64,000 bases of DNA. Origin: Halorubrum salipaludis. Its GTDB lineage: Archaea; Halobacteriota; Halobacteria; Halobacteriales; Haloferacaceae. Position 1 is the first letter of the stretch. Every line of letters begins with the position of its first letter. The translations under genes and the position numbers were made by a program. This document shows, piece after piece, positions 45,611 through 54,103 of the stretch. The stretch is from assembly GCF_002286985.1 (NCBI RefSeq), contig NZ_NSKC01000005.1, positions 1 through 64,000 of the forward strand. Direction: 5' to 3'. The notes beneath the pieces were generated by a model, which was not told where the DNA came from, searched no databases, and saw only the letters and a program-made list of their open reading frames with translations.

Positions 45611-45624
45611 TGGCCTCGGCACTC
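45611..45624 (+). repeat. Right 14-bp direct repeat (candidate attR)
   Basis: TGGCCTCGGCACTC, identical to 24,161-24,174. An inverted copy of its core, GTGCCGAGGC, follows about 17 bases later. Confidence 0.6.
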
Positions 45625-45786
45625 ATAGGGCTCGTCATCGCCGGTGCCGAGGCGGCTCGGAGCGGTGCATCGTCATCGGCCGGTGGCTCGTAGTCGGTTC
45701 GTCGCCTAAAAGGGACGGGTGCGTCGCGCCGAGCGCCGCGGCTCGGACGCGCCGCTCGCCGGTCGAAAAATCGCGGGCGGGGTCGG

Positions 45787-46080
45787 TCACTCGCCGTCGT
45801 GACACGACCCCGCGTAGGCGTTCCAGCGGCCGGTTCCGTTCGGGATCCGCGCCGTGTCTGCGGCGTCGAACGTCGCCGCGCACTGCGCGACCGCCTCGGC
45901 GGCGGTCGGCAGGTCGGCGGACTCCTCGCAACCGCCCGGCGCGTCGTCTCTCGACGTCGCCGGTTCCGTCTCGATGCTCGTCTCGCGCGTGCTCGGGCCC
46001 TCGGGACCGACCGCCGCCTCCGATTCCGAGCTCGGGTCAACCGTGTACTACGGGTGGCACGATTCACCCGACGAGCGCAT
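45787..46080 (-). pseudogene. Small acidic reading frame with an in-frame stop
   Basis: From the ATG at 46,080 the frame reads MRSSGESCHP, then TAG, then runs on without further stops for 86 codons of typical acidic haloarchaeal sequence, including an Asp/Glu/Ser-rich part, then CEESADLPTAAEAVAQC and a tail GTGRWNAYAGSCHDGE. The length and composition suggest a real small protein lost by a nonsense change, or one with a start that is not recognised. It is downstream of the metal ATPase in the same direction and next to the island border. Confidence 0.4.
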
Positions 46081-46140
46081 CCTTAATAATTGTTCATGTT
46101 TGTTCGAGCGTTGCGGGCGGCGGACTCACCGCCCTCCCGC

Positions 46141-48573
46141 CTACTCGAACGACTCGGGTTCGATCCCGGAGAGCCGCATCGCGTTGCCGGTGACCCCGAG
46201 GCTCATCCCCATGTCGCCGACGACGACGGCCATCGCGACGCTCACAAGCCCCAGCGGCACGCCCAGCGCGAGCAGGGCCTTCACGCCGAGGCTCGCCCAG
46301 ACGTTCTGTCGGATGACGCCGTTGGCGGCGTGCGAGAGGTCGTACAGGTACGGGAGCTTCGCCACGTCGTCGCCCATCAGCGCGATGTCGGCGGTCTCCA
46401 ACGCGGTGTCGGTCCCCGCCGCGCCCATCGCGACGCCGACCTCGGCGGTCGCCAGCGCGGGCGCGTCGTTGATCCCGTCGCCGACCATCGCCACCTCGCC
46501 GTACGCCGCCTGCAGCGACTCGACCGCGTCCACCTTCTCCTCCGGCAGGAGGTCGGCCCGGTACTCGTCGACGCCGACCGACTCGGCGATCGCCCGCGCG
46601 GTCCCCTCGTTGTCCCCGGTCAGCATCACGACGCGCTCCACGCCGAGCTCCCGGAGGCGCGCGACCGCCCGCTTCGAGTCGCGGCGGACCTCGTCGGCGA
46701 CGGCGACGGCCCCGGTGAGCTCCGTCGCCGTCCCGACGAGCACCACCGTCTTCCCGTCGCGTTCCAGCGCGGCGAGGGCGCCGTCGGCGAACTCGTCGGG
46801 GGCGGACCCGTCGCTCCCTCCGGTCGCCCCCTCGGTCTCGTCGTCCTCGGCGACGACCCCGCCGTCGGTCTCCGCCCGGGCCCGCGAGAGGTCGAACCCG
46901 AGCTCCTCGAACAGCGCCGGCTTCCCGGCGTAGTACGTTTCCCCGTCGATCTCGGCGCGGATCCCCTTCCCGGTCAGGCTCTCGAAGCCCGCCGGCTCGG
47001 GGAGGTCGGACACGCCCGCACGTTCGGCGCGGTCGAGGACCGCCGCGGCGATCGGGTGCTCGCTCCGCCGCTCCAGCGCCGCGGCGAGCCGCAGCAGCCT
47101 CGCCTCGTCGGCGTCCCCGAGCGGGAGCAGGTCGGTGACGGCCAGCTCGCCCTTGGTGAGCGTCCCGGTCTTGTCGAGCGCGACGGCGTCGACCTCGCCC
47201 ATCGCCTCGAGGTGGTTGCCGCCCTTGATCAGCACGCCGTTCTTCGCCGCGCTCGTGATCCCGGAGACGACGGAGACGGGCGTCGAGATGACGAACGCGC
47301 AGGGGCACGCGATCACGAGCAGGGTGAGCCCGCGGACGAACCACGTCCCCCAGTCCGCGGCGAAGACGAACCCGTAGCCGGCGACGTCGACCGCGATCGG
47401 CTCCGCGATGACCAGGGGCGGGACCGCGGCCGTCAGGATCGCCAGCGCGACCACGACCGGCGTGTAGTACCCCGCGAAGCGGTCGACGAACCGCTCGGTC
47501 TCGGTCTTCTCGGCCTGCGCGCCCTGCACCAGCTCGATGATCCGCGCCAGCGTCGAGTCCCCCGCGGTCGAGGTCACCTCGATCTCGAGGTACCCCGTCT
47601 CGTTGATCGCGCCCGCGAACGCCTCGTCGCCGGGGGCCTTGTCGACGGGGACGCTCTCGCCCGTGATCGGCGACTCGTCGACTGCGCTCTCGCCCTCGAG
47701 AACGGTCCCGTCGAGGGGGACCTTCTCGCCCGGCCGGACGATCACGGTCTCGCCGACCGCCACGTCGTCGGTCGGGACAGTCGCCTCCTCGCCGTCGCGC
47801 CTGACCGTCGCCTCGTCCGGCGACAGCTCCATCAGCTCGCGCAGCGAGTCGCGGGCGCGGTCCATCGCGTAGTCCTCCAGCAGCTCGGCGACGCTGAAGA
47901 GGACCGCGAGCGTGGCTGCCTCGACGAAGTAGCCGATCCCCGTCGCCGCGACGATCGCCGTCCCCATCAGCAGGTCGATGTCGAGGCTGCGGTTGCGTGC
48001 CGAGTAGTACCCGCCGCGGACGATGGGGATCCCGCTGGCCGCGACCGCGCCGAGGAACAGGACGCCGGAGAGATGGATGGGATACCCGAGCACGCTCGCC
48101 ACCGCGGGGTTCCGCGCGGTCAGGACGAACTCGAACAGGAGCCCGAGCGTCACGAGCGCCGCGCCCAGCCACGTCTTCTTTGCGCGCGTCGTCGTCCAAA
48201 CTTCGGCGGGCGGCGCGACCGCGACGCCGCCGGAGCCCGCGTCGGCGTCGTTGTCGGTAGCAGCCCCGGCGTCGGTCCCGTCGCCGCCCGTCCGCCCGCC
48301 GGTGACCTCGTAGCCGGCGCCCTCGATCGCCGCGACCACGTCGCTCTCGCCGACGAGGTCGGGATCGTACGTCACCGTCGCCGTCCCGGCGGTCGGGTTG
48401 AGCGCTGTGTCGGTCACGCCGTCGAGGCGTCCGAGCGCGTTGTCGACCTTGCCGGCGCAGGAGGGGCAGTCCATCTCCGGGACCGCGAGGCGGGCGGTCA
48501 GCTCCCGGCGCCTCCCGTTTCCGTCGGGTTCGACCCCGGGTGTCGTCCCGTCGTCGTTCGAGCCGTCACTCAT
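46141..48573 (-). CDS. Heavy-metal P-type ATPase (Zn/Cd/Cu exporter)
   Basis: 810 residues from the ATG giving MSDGSN; the longer upstream frame is a shadow. An N-terminal HMA domain with MDCPSC, an Asp/Gly-rich linker, paired early membrane helices, VDESPITGESVPVDK (actuator), ACPCAF (transport CPC), ALDKTGTLT (phosphorylated Asp), SEHPIAAA and MVGDGINDAPAL. The MDCPSC form and CPC fit ZntA/CadA-type Zn/Cd export; copper is not excluded. An HTH-10 regulator lies just upstream in the same direction. Confidence 0.92.
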   Translation of the reverse strand: MSDGSNDDGTTPGVEPDGNGRRRELTARLAVPEMDCPSCAGKVDNALGRLDGVTDTALNPTAGTATVTYDPDLVGESDVVAAIEGAGYEVTGGRTGGDGTDAGAATDNDADAGSGGVAVAPPAEVWTTTRAKKTWLGAALVTLGLLFEFVLTARNPAVASVLGYPIHLSGVLFLGAVAASGIPIVRGGYYSARNRSLDIDLLMGTAIVAATGIGYFVEAATLAVLFSVAELLEDYAMDRARDSLRELMELSPDEATVRRDGEEATVPTDDVAVGETVIVRPGEKVPLDGTVLEGESAVDESPITGESVPVDKAPGDEAFAGAINETGYLEIEVTSTAGDSTLARIIELVQGAQAEKTETERFVDRFAGYYTPVVVALAILTAAVPPLVIAEPIAVDVAGYGFVFAADWGTWFVRGLTLLVIACPCAFVISTPVSVVSGITSAAKNGVLIKGGNHLEAMGEVDAVALDKTGTLTKGELAVTDLLPLGDADEARLLRLAAALERRSEHPIAAAVLDRAERAGVSDLPEPAGFESLTGKGIRAEIDGETYYAGKPALFEELGFDLSRARAETDGGVVAEDDETEGATGGSDGSAPDEFADGALAALERDGKTVVLVGTATELTGAVAVADEVRRDSKRAVARLRELGVERVVMLTGDNEGTARAIAESVGVDEYRADLLPEEKVDAVESLQAAYGEVAMVGDGINDAPALATAEVGVAMGAAGTDTALETADIALMGDDVAKLPYLYDLSHAANGVIRQNVWASLGVKALLALGVPLGLVSVAMAVVVGDMGMSLGVTGNAMRLSGIEPESFE

Positions 48574-48668
48574 TACGCGGAGAGAAGAGCCGTATCTCGA
48601 TAAGCCTTGGTTGGAGTATTCCAAGATTCGCGGACCGGCCGGGCCGGGCGACGGTCGGCCCCGCCGCC

Positions 48669-49424
48669 TCACTCTTCGGGCGGTCCGGCGTCGACGACCC
48701 GTCCCTCGGCGACGTGCGCCTTCGCGAGCCGCTCCTCGGCCCGACGGAGCCGGTAGGTGAGCGTCGACCGCGGCACGTCGAGGTGTTCGGCGAGACCGCC
48801 CACGTCGACCTCGCGCGGCGACTCGTAGTAGCCGTGTTCGACGGCGGCCCGCAGGGCGGCCTCCTGCTCGGGGCTGAGGCCGATGTCGTCCCCGTCCGTT
48901 CCCGGTCCGCCAGTCGCGCCCGACGCGCTCGCCGTCTTGAGCAGTTCGGTCCGGGCGGCGTCGCCGACGGCGTCGCGGAGCGCGTCGAAGAACGCGCCCA
49001 CGTCCCCCTCGCCGGAGTGGATGAGCCGCCACGTGTAGTGGCGCCCCTCGTGGCGCGTCTCGAACAGCACGCTCTCCCCGAGGTGGTCGCGCGCGATGTG
49101 GGGGACGGACGCGCAGACGGGCGTCGGCTCCCAGTCGGTGTACAACACCAGCGCGTCGTCGGTGTGATCGAGGACGCGGGTGGTCTGGACCGCGCCGCAG
49201 TCCTCGGCAGCGAGGCAGTCGGCGTAGTAGTCGCCGTCGAGGAAGGCGGTCTCGAGCGCGTCGAGCGCGGCCGGGCTGCCGGCCGCGTGGTCGACGCGCC
49301 AGAGGTGGTCGTCGGTGGCGTGCACCGACAGCGACCGGACCCGGGACCCGGGGTGGTCGGCCAGCGCGTCGGCCACCCTGTTGCGCCCCGGCTCGTACTC
49401 GAGGGCGAAGACGAGTTCGCGCAT
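48669..49424 (-). CDS. HTH-10 (Bat-type) transcription regulator
   Basis: 251 residues from MRELVFALEYEPG; an upstream start (49,451) is possible. N-terminal sensor-like domain with Cys residues (DYYADCLAAEDCGAV) that could bind metal. C-terminal HTH-10: LSPEQEAALRAAVEHGYYES, then GLAEHLDVPRSTLTYRLRRAEERL. Its stop is 95 bases before the metal ATPase start, so it likely controls that pump. Confidence 0.85.
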   Translation of the reverse strand: MRELVFALEYEPGRNRVADALADHPGSRVRSLSVHATDDHLWRVDHAAGSPAALDALETAFLDGDYYADCLAAEDCGAVQTTRVLDHTDDALVLYTDWEPTPVCASVPHIARDHLGESVLFETRHEGRHYTWRLIHSGEGDVGAFFDALRDAVGDAARTELLKTASASGATGGPGTDGDDIGLSPEQEAALRAAVEHGYYESPREVDVGGLAEHLDVPRSTLTYRLRRAEERLAKAHVAEGRVVDAGPPEE

Positions 49425-49632
49425 GCCAGGGGGTAGGCGCTCGGCGGACATTAACGCGCGGCCCGATCCGACGCCGAGTCTGTGCGCGCCGCGCGACCCG
49501 ACTCCGCTCCGCGAACCCGATTTTCTATAGCGAGAGTCAGTTTATACGATCGACAACCGAACGTGTTCGGGCGCGTTTCGCGGCCGTGGGAACCCTCGAA
49601 AACGGGTTCGGTGGGCCCTGTGTATCCGGGGT

Positions 49633-50025
49633 ATGGTCGAGAAGACGGACCGGACCGGCGGATCGAACGGGGCGCGCTCCGCGGACGGTCGGCGCTTCGA
49701 GGTGTTCGTCCGCGAGGAGGAGGCGGACCCGCTCCGACACGTCGGCACCGTCGCGGCGCCGACGCCAGACGCCGCCCACGAGGAGGCGAGCAAGCTCTTC
49801 GCGTGGTACGCCCGCGACGTATGGGTGTGTCCCGCGGAGGAGACCCACCGGTACTCCGCCGAGTCGCTCGCGGACGAGGCGGGCGACGACGCGGGTACCG
49901 GGGAGTCCGGAGATGCCGACGAACCGCGCGTCTACGAGGAGACCGAGGGCACGCCGACCGTCTCCTGCGGCGGGGCGCCCGCGGCCGACGCGGCCGACAC
50001 CGACGGCGCGGAGGGGTCGCGATGA
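49633..50025 (+). CDS. Candidate RiPP precursor, Htur_1727-like, partnered with radical SAM enzyme
   Basis: 130 residues. The conserved part FEVFVREEEADPLRHVGTVA, then APTPDAAHEEASKLFAWYAR and VWVCPAEETHRYS fits, from memory, the haloarchaeal Htur_1727 family of radical-SAM-partnered candidate modified peptides, which also resembles PaaB. The tail is low-complexity and ends TPTVSCGGAPAADAADTDGA, where a single Cys-Gly-Gly could be the modified site. The stop overlaps the radical SAM start (GATGA). That it is a substrate is inferred from this pairing. Confidence 0.6.
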   Translation: MVEKTDRTGGSNGARSADGRRFEVFVREEEADPLRHVGTVAAPTPDAAHEEASKLFAWYARDVWVCPAEETHRYSAESLADEAGDDAGTGESGDADEPRVYEETEGTPTVSCGGAPAADAADTDGAEGSR

Positions 50026-51251
50026 TCTCCGTTAGCAAGCTCCTCTGTGACCTCGACGCCGAGAGCGACGGCCTCCGGTACGACGCGGCCGACGGCTCGA
50101 AGGAGCCCCAGATCACGGACGACAAACAGGAGCGCCCGGTGGTCGTCTGGAACACCACGAAGCGGTGTAACCTCTACTGCGAGCACTGCTACGCCGCGGC
50201 CGACCAGGAGGGGGCGCCGAACGAGCTGTCGACCGCGGAGGGGAAGGCCCTCATCGACGACCTCGCCGAGTTCGGCGTGCCCGTCCTGCTCTTCTCCGGC
50301 GGCGAACCGCTCGTCCGCGAGGACCTCCCCGAGCTGGTCTCCCACGCCGCCGACAGCGGGGTCCGCCCCGTGCTCTCGACGAACGGGACCCTCCTGACCC
50401 GCGAGCGCGCCCGCGAGCTGAAGGAAGCGGGCCTCAAGTACGCCGGCGTCTCGGTGGACGGCCTCCCCGAGCGCAACGACCGCATCCGGGGCGAGGAGGG
50501 CGCGTTCGACGCGGCGGTCCGGGGGATCGAGGCGTGTCTCGACGTGGGGCTCAAGACGGGGCTCCGCTACACGATCACCGAGCACAACGTCGAGGATCTC
50601 GCCGGCGTCGTCGACCTGCTCGTCGACGTGGGCGTCGACCGGTTCTGCTTCTACCACCTCGACTACGGCGGCCGCGGCGCCGACATCTCCGACGTGGACC
50701 TCTCTCCTGAGGCGACCCGGAAGGCGGTCACCGACCTGTGCGACCTCACCCGCGAGTACCACGAGGCGGGCGAGGAGATCGAGACGCTCCTGGTCGGCAA
50801 CTACGCCGACGCGGGCCACCTCGTCGAGTACGCCGACCGCGAGATGGGGACCGACCGGGCGCGGCTGATCTACCGGTACCTCCAGCGCAACGGCGGGGAC
50901 CCGACCGGCGAGCGCGTCGCCGACGTCGACCCCGTCGGCAACGTCCACCTCACGCAGTTCTGGCAGGGGTACTCGCCCGGCAACGTCCGCGACCGCTCGT
51001 TCGGCGCGATCTGGTCGGACGAGTCGAACCCGCTGCTCGGGGCGCTCCGCGAGCGCGAGGACCGCCTCTCCGGGCGGTGCGCCGACTGCGCGTACAAGGG
51101 CGTCTGCCGCGGCGGCTCGCGGCTCCGGGCGCTGGCGGCCCACGGCGACCCGTTCGCGCCCGACCCGAAGTGCTACCTCACCGAGGCCGAGCGGGACGGG
51201 AACGCGGCGCTGAGCCGGATCGGCGGCGACGCGGCGGCCGACGCGGACTGA
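50022..51251 (+). CDS. Radical SAM/SPASM protein (peptide- or haem-modifying type)
   Basis: 409 residues. NTTKRCNLYCEHCYA holds the CxxxCxxC cluster site; LLFSGGEPLVREDL is the SAM-binding GGEP; LSTNGTLL and AGVSVDGL follow. The SPASM tail CADCAYKGVCRGGSRLRALA...KCYL can hold extra Fe-S clusters. The sequence is close to the AhbC/AhbD/NirJ haem-pathway branch as well as peptide-modifying enzymes. Coupling to a small partner gene favours peptide modification. Confidence 0.8.
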   Translation: MISVSKLLCDLDAESDGLRYDAADGSKEPQITDDKQERPVVVWNTTKRCNLYCEHCYAAADQEGAPNELSTAEGKALIDDLAEFGVPVLLFSGGEPLVREDLPELVSHAADSGVRPVLSTNGTLLTRERARELKEAGLKYAGVSVDGLPERNDRIRGEEGAFDAAVRGIEACLDVGLKTGLRYTITEHNVEDLAGVVDLLVDVGVDRFCFYHLDYGGRGADISDVDLSPEATRKAVTDLCDLTREYHEAGEEIETLLVGNYADAGHLVEYADREMGTDRARLIYRYLQRNGGDPTGERVADVDPVGNVHLTQFWQGYSPGNVRDRSFGAIWSDESNPLLGALREREDRLSGRCADCAYKGVCRGGSRLRALAAHGDPFAPDPKCYLTEAERDGNAALSRIGGDAAADAD

Positions 51252-51252
51252 G

Positions 51253-51501
51253 CTACCCGTCGGACCCGCCGTCGTCGGGCCTTCCACCGCACGCGCCGGG
51301 CGGCTCGTCCGCGGTGCCGTACTTCTCGGAGAACCGCTCGTCGGAGAGCTCGCCGCGCGCGACGCCGATCGCGTCGCGGACCAGTTCGACCGTCGCCTCG
51401 TCGTGCGCGGGGCGGGGAACGAGCGCGTCTCCCCCCTCCGCCGCGTCGCGTCCCGTCTTGTCTTCGGGCGGGGATCGGGGATCGGTTTGGGAGTCGCTCA
51501 T
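51253..51501 (-). CDS. Small hypothetical protein near the radical SAM gene
   Basis: 82 residues from MSDSQTDP. A short ordered core, HDEATVELVRDAIGVARGELSD (written in part: VELVRDAIGVARGEL) and ERFSEKYG, is flanked by disordered Pro/Gly/Asp tails. The core resembles the N-terminal segment of some haloarchaeal ferredoxin-like proteins. Ends 1 base after the radical SAM stop, convergent to it. Confidence 0.5.
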   Translation of the reverse strand: MSDSQTDPRSPPEDKTGRDAAEGGDALVPRPAHDEATVELVRDAIGVARGELSDERFSEKYGTADEPPGACGGRPDDGGSDG

Positions 51502-51578
51502 GGATCGATTTACGGGCTCCGGCACCCTCCGTGCGGCGCTTTACCGGTAGATGATTTTAAAAGCGGACCGCGCGGAAC

Positions 51579-52184
51579 TTACCGCTCGACCTCGTCGAAC
51601 ACGTCGGTGACGAGCTTCGCCTGCGCGGTCCGGAGCCGCTGTGAGAGCGCGGACTTGCTGATGTCCAGCTCGGCGGCCAGCTCGCCGAGCCCCACGTCGC
51701 GGTCGTCGTCGAAGTAGCCGCGGACCACCGCGAGTTCGAGGCCCTCGCGCTGTTTCGGCGTGAGCGCGGACAGGTCGAAGGTCGCCTGCTCGCTCGCTTC
51801 CGGCCCCTCGACGACGGCGAGCCGGACCAGGCGGACGTGATCGAGGTCCTCCCTGAGCCTGCCGACCACGTCGCGGACCGTGTCCCGGTCGTCGACGTAG
51901 GTAGTCACGAGCATCGTTCCGTCCTCGACCCGCCGGACCTGCGGGACGCAGCCGAACTCCTGGAAGATCCGACAGAGGCAGTCGTCGGAGACCTCGCCGC
52001 GGGCGCGCACCAGACCGTCGTCGTCGGCCGGCTGCACGTCCACGGTGCACTCGTGGCCCACCGCGTTGACGGCAACGTCGCTCGCGTCGGGGGTCTCGGA
52101 GACGATCGGGCACTCCCAGTCGTCGCTGGGATCGATGTCGAGGTCGACGCGGAGCCGCCGTCCCTCCCCTGCGGCATCGGCCAT
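51579..52184 (-). CDS. HTH-10 (Bat-type) transcription regulator
   Basis: 201 residues. N-terminal domain with three Cys (WECPIVS, CLCRIF); C-terminal HTH-10 with LTPKQREGLELAVVRGYFDD and LGELAAELDISKSALSQRL. Short for the family, with no PAS/GAF. The cysteines suggest redox or metal sensing. Together with the regulator at 48,669 it brackets the RiPP/radical SAM pair. Confidence 0.83.
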   Translation of the reverse strand: MADAAGEGRRLRVDLDIDPSDDWECPIVSETPDASDVAVNAVGHECTVDVQPADDDGLVRARGEVSDDCLCRIFQEFGCVPQVRRVEDGTMLVTTYVDDRDTVRDVVGRLREDLDHVRLVRLAVVEGPEASEQATFDLSALTPKQREGLELAVVRGYFDDDRDVGLGELAAELDISKSALSQRLRTAQAKLVTDVFDEVER

Positions 52185-52326
52185 GGGGTCGCTTCGCGGC
52201 CGGGCGGCTTAGTGGCTCGGCGGATCCTCAGTGTCCGGGAACGCGGGTGGATGGGGCTGGCTCGGTCCCTCGGGTTCTCCGGATCCCGCGCCGTTTATGT
52301 GCCGCGCCGCGGTTCACGGAGACGAC

Positions 52327-53160
52327 GTGCGCGAGACAGCACGCGGAGCCCTCGAACTGGCACGCCCGGGGAACTGCGTCGCCGCCGCGGTCCTCACCGC
52401 GACCGGCGCGTTCGTCGCCGGCGCCGGCGACGCGCTCGCCCCGGCGGCGATCGCCGCGGTCACCACCGCCTTCGCGGTCGCCGCCGGCAACGCGATCAAC
52501 GACTACTTCGACCGCGAGATCGACGCGATCAATCGGCCCGATCGCCCGATTCCGCGCGGCGCGGTGTCGCCGCGGGGCGCGCTCGGGATCGCCGGCGTCT
52601 GGTTCGCGGCCGCCGTCGCGCTCGCGGTGGCGCTCCCGCGGCTGGCGCTCGCGATCGCCGGGATCAATCTCGTGGCCCTCGTCACCTACACGACCGTATT
52701 TAAGGGAACGCCCGGGCTCGGCAACGCCCTCGTCTCGTACCTGGTGGGGTCGACGTTCCTGTTCGGCGGCGCAGCCGTGGGACGGCCCGAGGCGGTCGTC
52801 GCCCTCGCGCTGCTCGCCGCGCTCTCGACGTTCGCCCGCGAGGTGATCAAAGACGTCGAGGACGTGGTCGGCGACCGCGAGGAGGGGCTCCGGACGCTCC
52901 CCGTGGCGATCGGCGAGCGGCGGTCACTGTGGGTCGCGACCGGATCGCTCGTCGTCGCCGTCGCCGCCAGCCCGCTCCCGTACCTCTCCGGAACCTTTGG
53001 CGGGGCCTACCTCCTCCTCGTCGCGGTCGCCGACGCGGTCATGCTGTACGCCTGCTACGAGGCGTTCGCCGACCCGACCGCGGCACAGCGGCGGTTTAAA
53101 TACGGGACGTTCCTCGCCGCCGCGGCGTTTGTCGTCGGCCGCGCCGTGCTGCTCGTCTGA
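52327..53160 (+). CDS. Digeranylgeranylglyceryl phosphate synthase (UbiA family)
   Basis: Adds the second geranylgeranyl chain in archaeal membrane lipid synthesis. 277 residues, about eight helices. Asp motifs: AINDYFDREIDAINRPDRPI and DVEDVVGDREEGLRTLP. FAREVIKD and FKGTPGLGNALVSYL are as expected. The GTG at 52,327 was chosen because TTTATG (52,290) is placed for a leaderless start; an ATG at 52,297 would add ten residues. Confidence 0.87.
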   Translation: MRETARGALELARPGNCVAAAVLTATGAFVAGAGDALAPAAIAAVTTAFAVAAGNAINDYFDREIDAINRPDRPIPRGAVSPRGALGIAGVWFAAAVALAVALPRLALAIAGINLVALVTYTTVFKGTPGLGNALVSYLVGSTFLFGGAAVGRPEAVVALALLAALSTFAREVIKDVEDVVGDREEGLRTLPVAIGERRSLWVATGSLVVAVAASPLPYLSGTFGGAYLLLVAVADAVMLYACYEAFADPTAAQRRFKYGTFLAAAAFVVGRAVLLV

Positions 53161-53238
53161 GCGATCGGGGATGAGCGCCGACCGTGACGCCTTTCGCCGA
53201 TTTCCGGGAACAGGACCGCTGATCGATATCCGGCGCGC

Positions 53239-53268
53239 CTGCTCGCGCCCTTAAAAGGGCGCGAGCAG
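53239..53268. repeat. 14-bp perfect inverted repeat
   Basis: CTGCTCGCGCCCTT and AAGGGCGCGAGCAG separated by two bases. Adjacent to the structured element. It could end the UbiA transcript or be part of the element. Confidence 0.7.
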
Positions 53269-53270
53269 AC

Positions 53271-53490
53271 CGCGAGGGAGGGCGGCGGCGGCCGCGCTGC
53301 GGTGCGGTTCCGCGGCCGCCGCCGCCCGAGGTTGGGGAGGCGTGAGGCTGCGGTGTCGTGCGGTGCGGGGTGGGACTCAAAGGGGCAGCCGCGAGGCGGG
53401 CGCAGGCGACGGGAGGACCACAGCGAGTGAGCGCAGCGAACGAGCGAGGACCGCCCCGAGCGTGCGCCCGCCTCGCGGCTGGGGCTTTGA
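53271..53490 (+). repeat. Structured hairpin repeat element, copy 2 (complete)
   Basis: Order: CGCGAGGGA; a 16-bp perfect hairpin (53,281-53,296 with 53,311-53,326, loop 14); a 27-base block shared with copy 1; the block ending GGGACTCAAAGGGGCAG; then a large stem. That stem pairs TCAAAG with CTTTGA (6 bp), then a symmetric GGG/GGG internal loop, then CAGCCGCGAGGCGGGCGCA with its exact complement (19 bp), closing a 58-base loop at 53,405-53,462 rich in AGCGA repeats. Confidence 0.8.
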
Positions 53491-53632
53491 CAGTGTTCTC
53501 CGCGGGGGTTTCGATCGCGTATCGCCTCGCAGCTGGGGCTTTGGCGGTGTTCGTCATCGATCAGAAATCAACGACTTATAAGCGAGCGGCTGGGGCTTTG
53601 GAGGAGTTCGCCATCGATCGCCGTTTATAAAC
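53474..53632 (+). repeat. Three tandem GGCTGGGGCTTTG units
   Basis: Units starting TCGCGGCTGGGGCTTTGACA (53,474), TCGCAGCTGGGGCTTTGGCG (53,527) and GAGCGGCTGGGGCTTTGGAG (about 53,583), each followed by a GTTC stretch and, in the last two, by ATCGATC and a TTATAA box. The first unit is the right arm of the large stem, so the arm seems to have been duplicated. Confidence 0.65.
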
Positions 53633-53716
53633 AAAACGACCGAATCGCTCCACAGCGCGGCCGCTCAACGAATCAGCGTATCGAAAAACGCTCGACGGCG
53701 GACAGTTAGGTGACGG

Positions 53717-54037
<321 letters not shown>

Positions 54038-54103
54038 TTAAATAGTGTCGGGAGTGCGGCCGGCGCGCACGCCGAGCGCGGCCGCGTCTCGCCCGCGCTC
54101 CGC

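Larger units (their letters stand above)
24161..45624. mobile_element. Integrated defence-rich genomic island (about 21.5 kb)
   Basis: Bounded by the exact direct repeat TGGCCTCGGCACTC at 24,161 and 45,611. Inside, base composition drops and codon use shifts to A/T-rich codons. Contents are a tyrosine recombinase, short terminal-inverted-repeat elements, small orphan genes and restriction/defence genes; both flanks carry ordinary haloarchaeal core genes. The integrase is 5.4 kb from the left end rather than next to it, so the island may be composite. Confidence 0.7.
45402..45786. other. Right junction region of the island
   Basis: 385 bases containing the hsdM promoter, an AT-rich stretch and the right 14-base repeat at 45,611. 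GC-rich sequence resumes right after. Short in-frame text after the repeat (LIGLVIAGAEAARS... on the plus strand to about 45,690) may be the tail of a split gene, but this is uncertain. Confidence 0.5.
53161..53716. other. Long non-coding gap rich in hairpins and repeats
   Basis: 556 bases with no protein gene. It holds a 30-base near-palindrome, the structured element copy 2, and three tandem partial repeats, listed separately. TTTATAAAC at about 53,623 could be a promoter. Confidence 0.7.

Noticed and set aside
48574..49032. N-terminal extension of the metal ATPase
   Set aside because: It overlaps the HTH-10 gene in another frame and is arginine/alanine-rich; the MSDGSN start gives a normal ZntA length.
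53271..53490. 7S (SRP) RNA or RNase P RNA
   Set aside because: Their hallmark conserved segments are not present, and the element exists in at least two copies.
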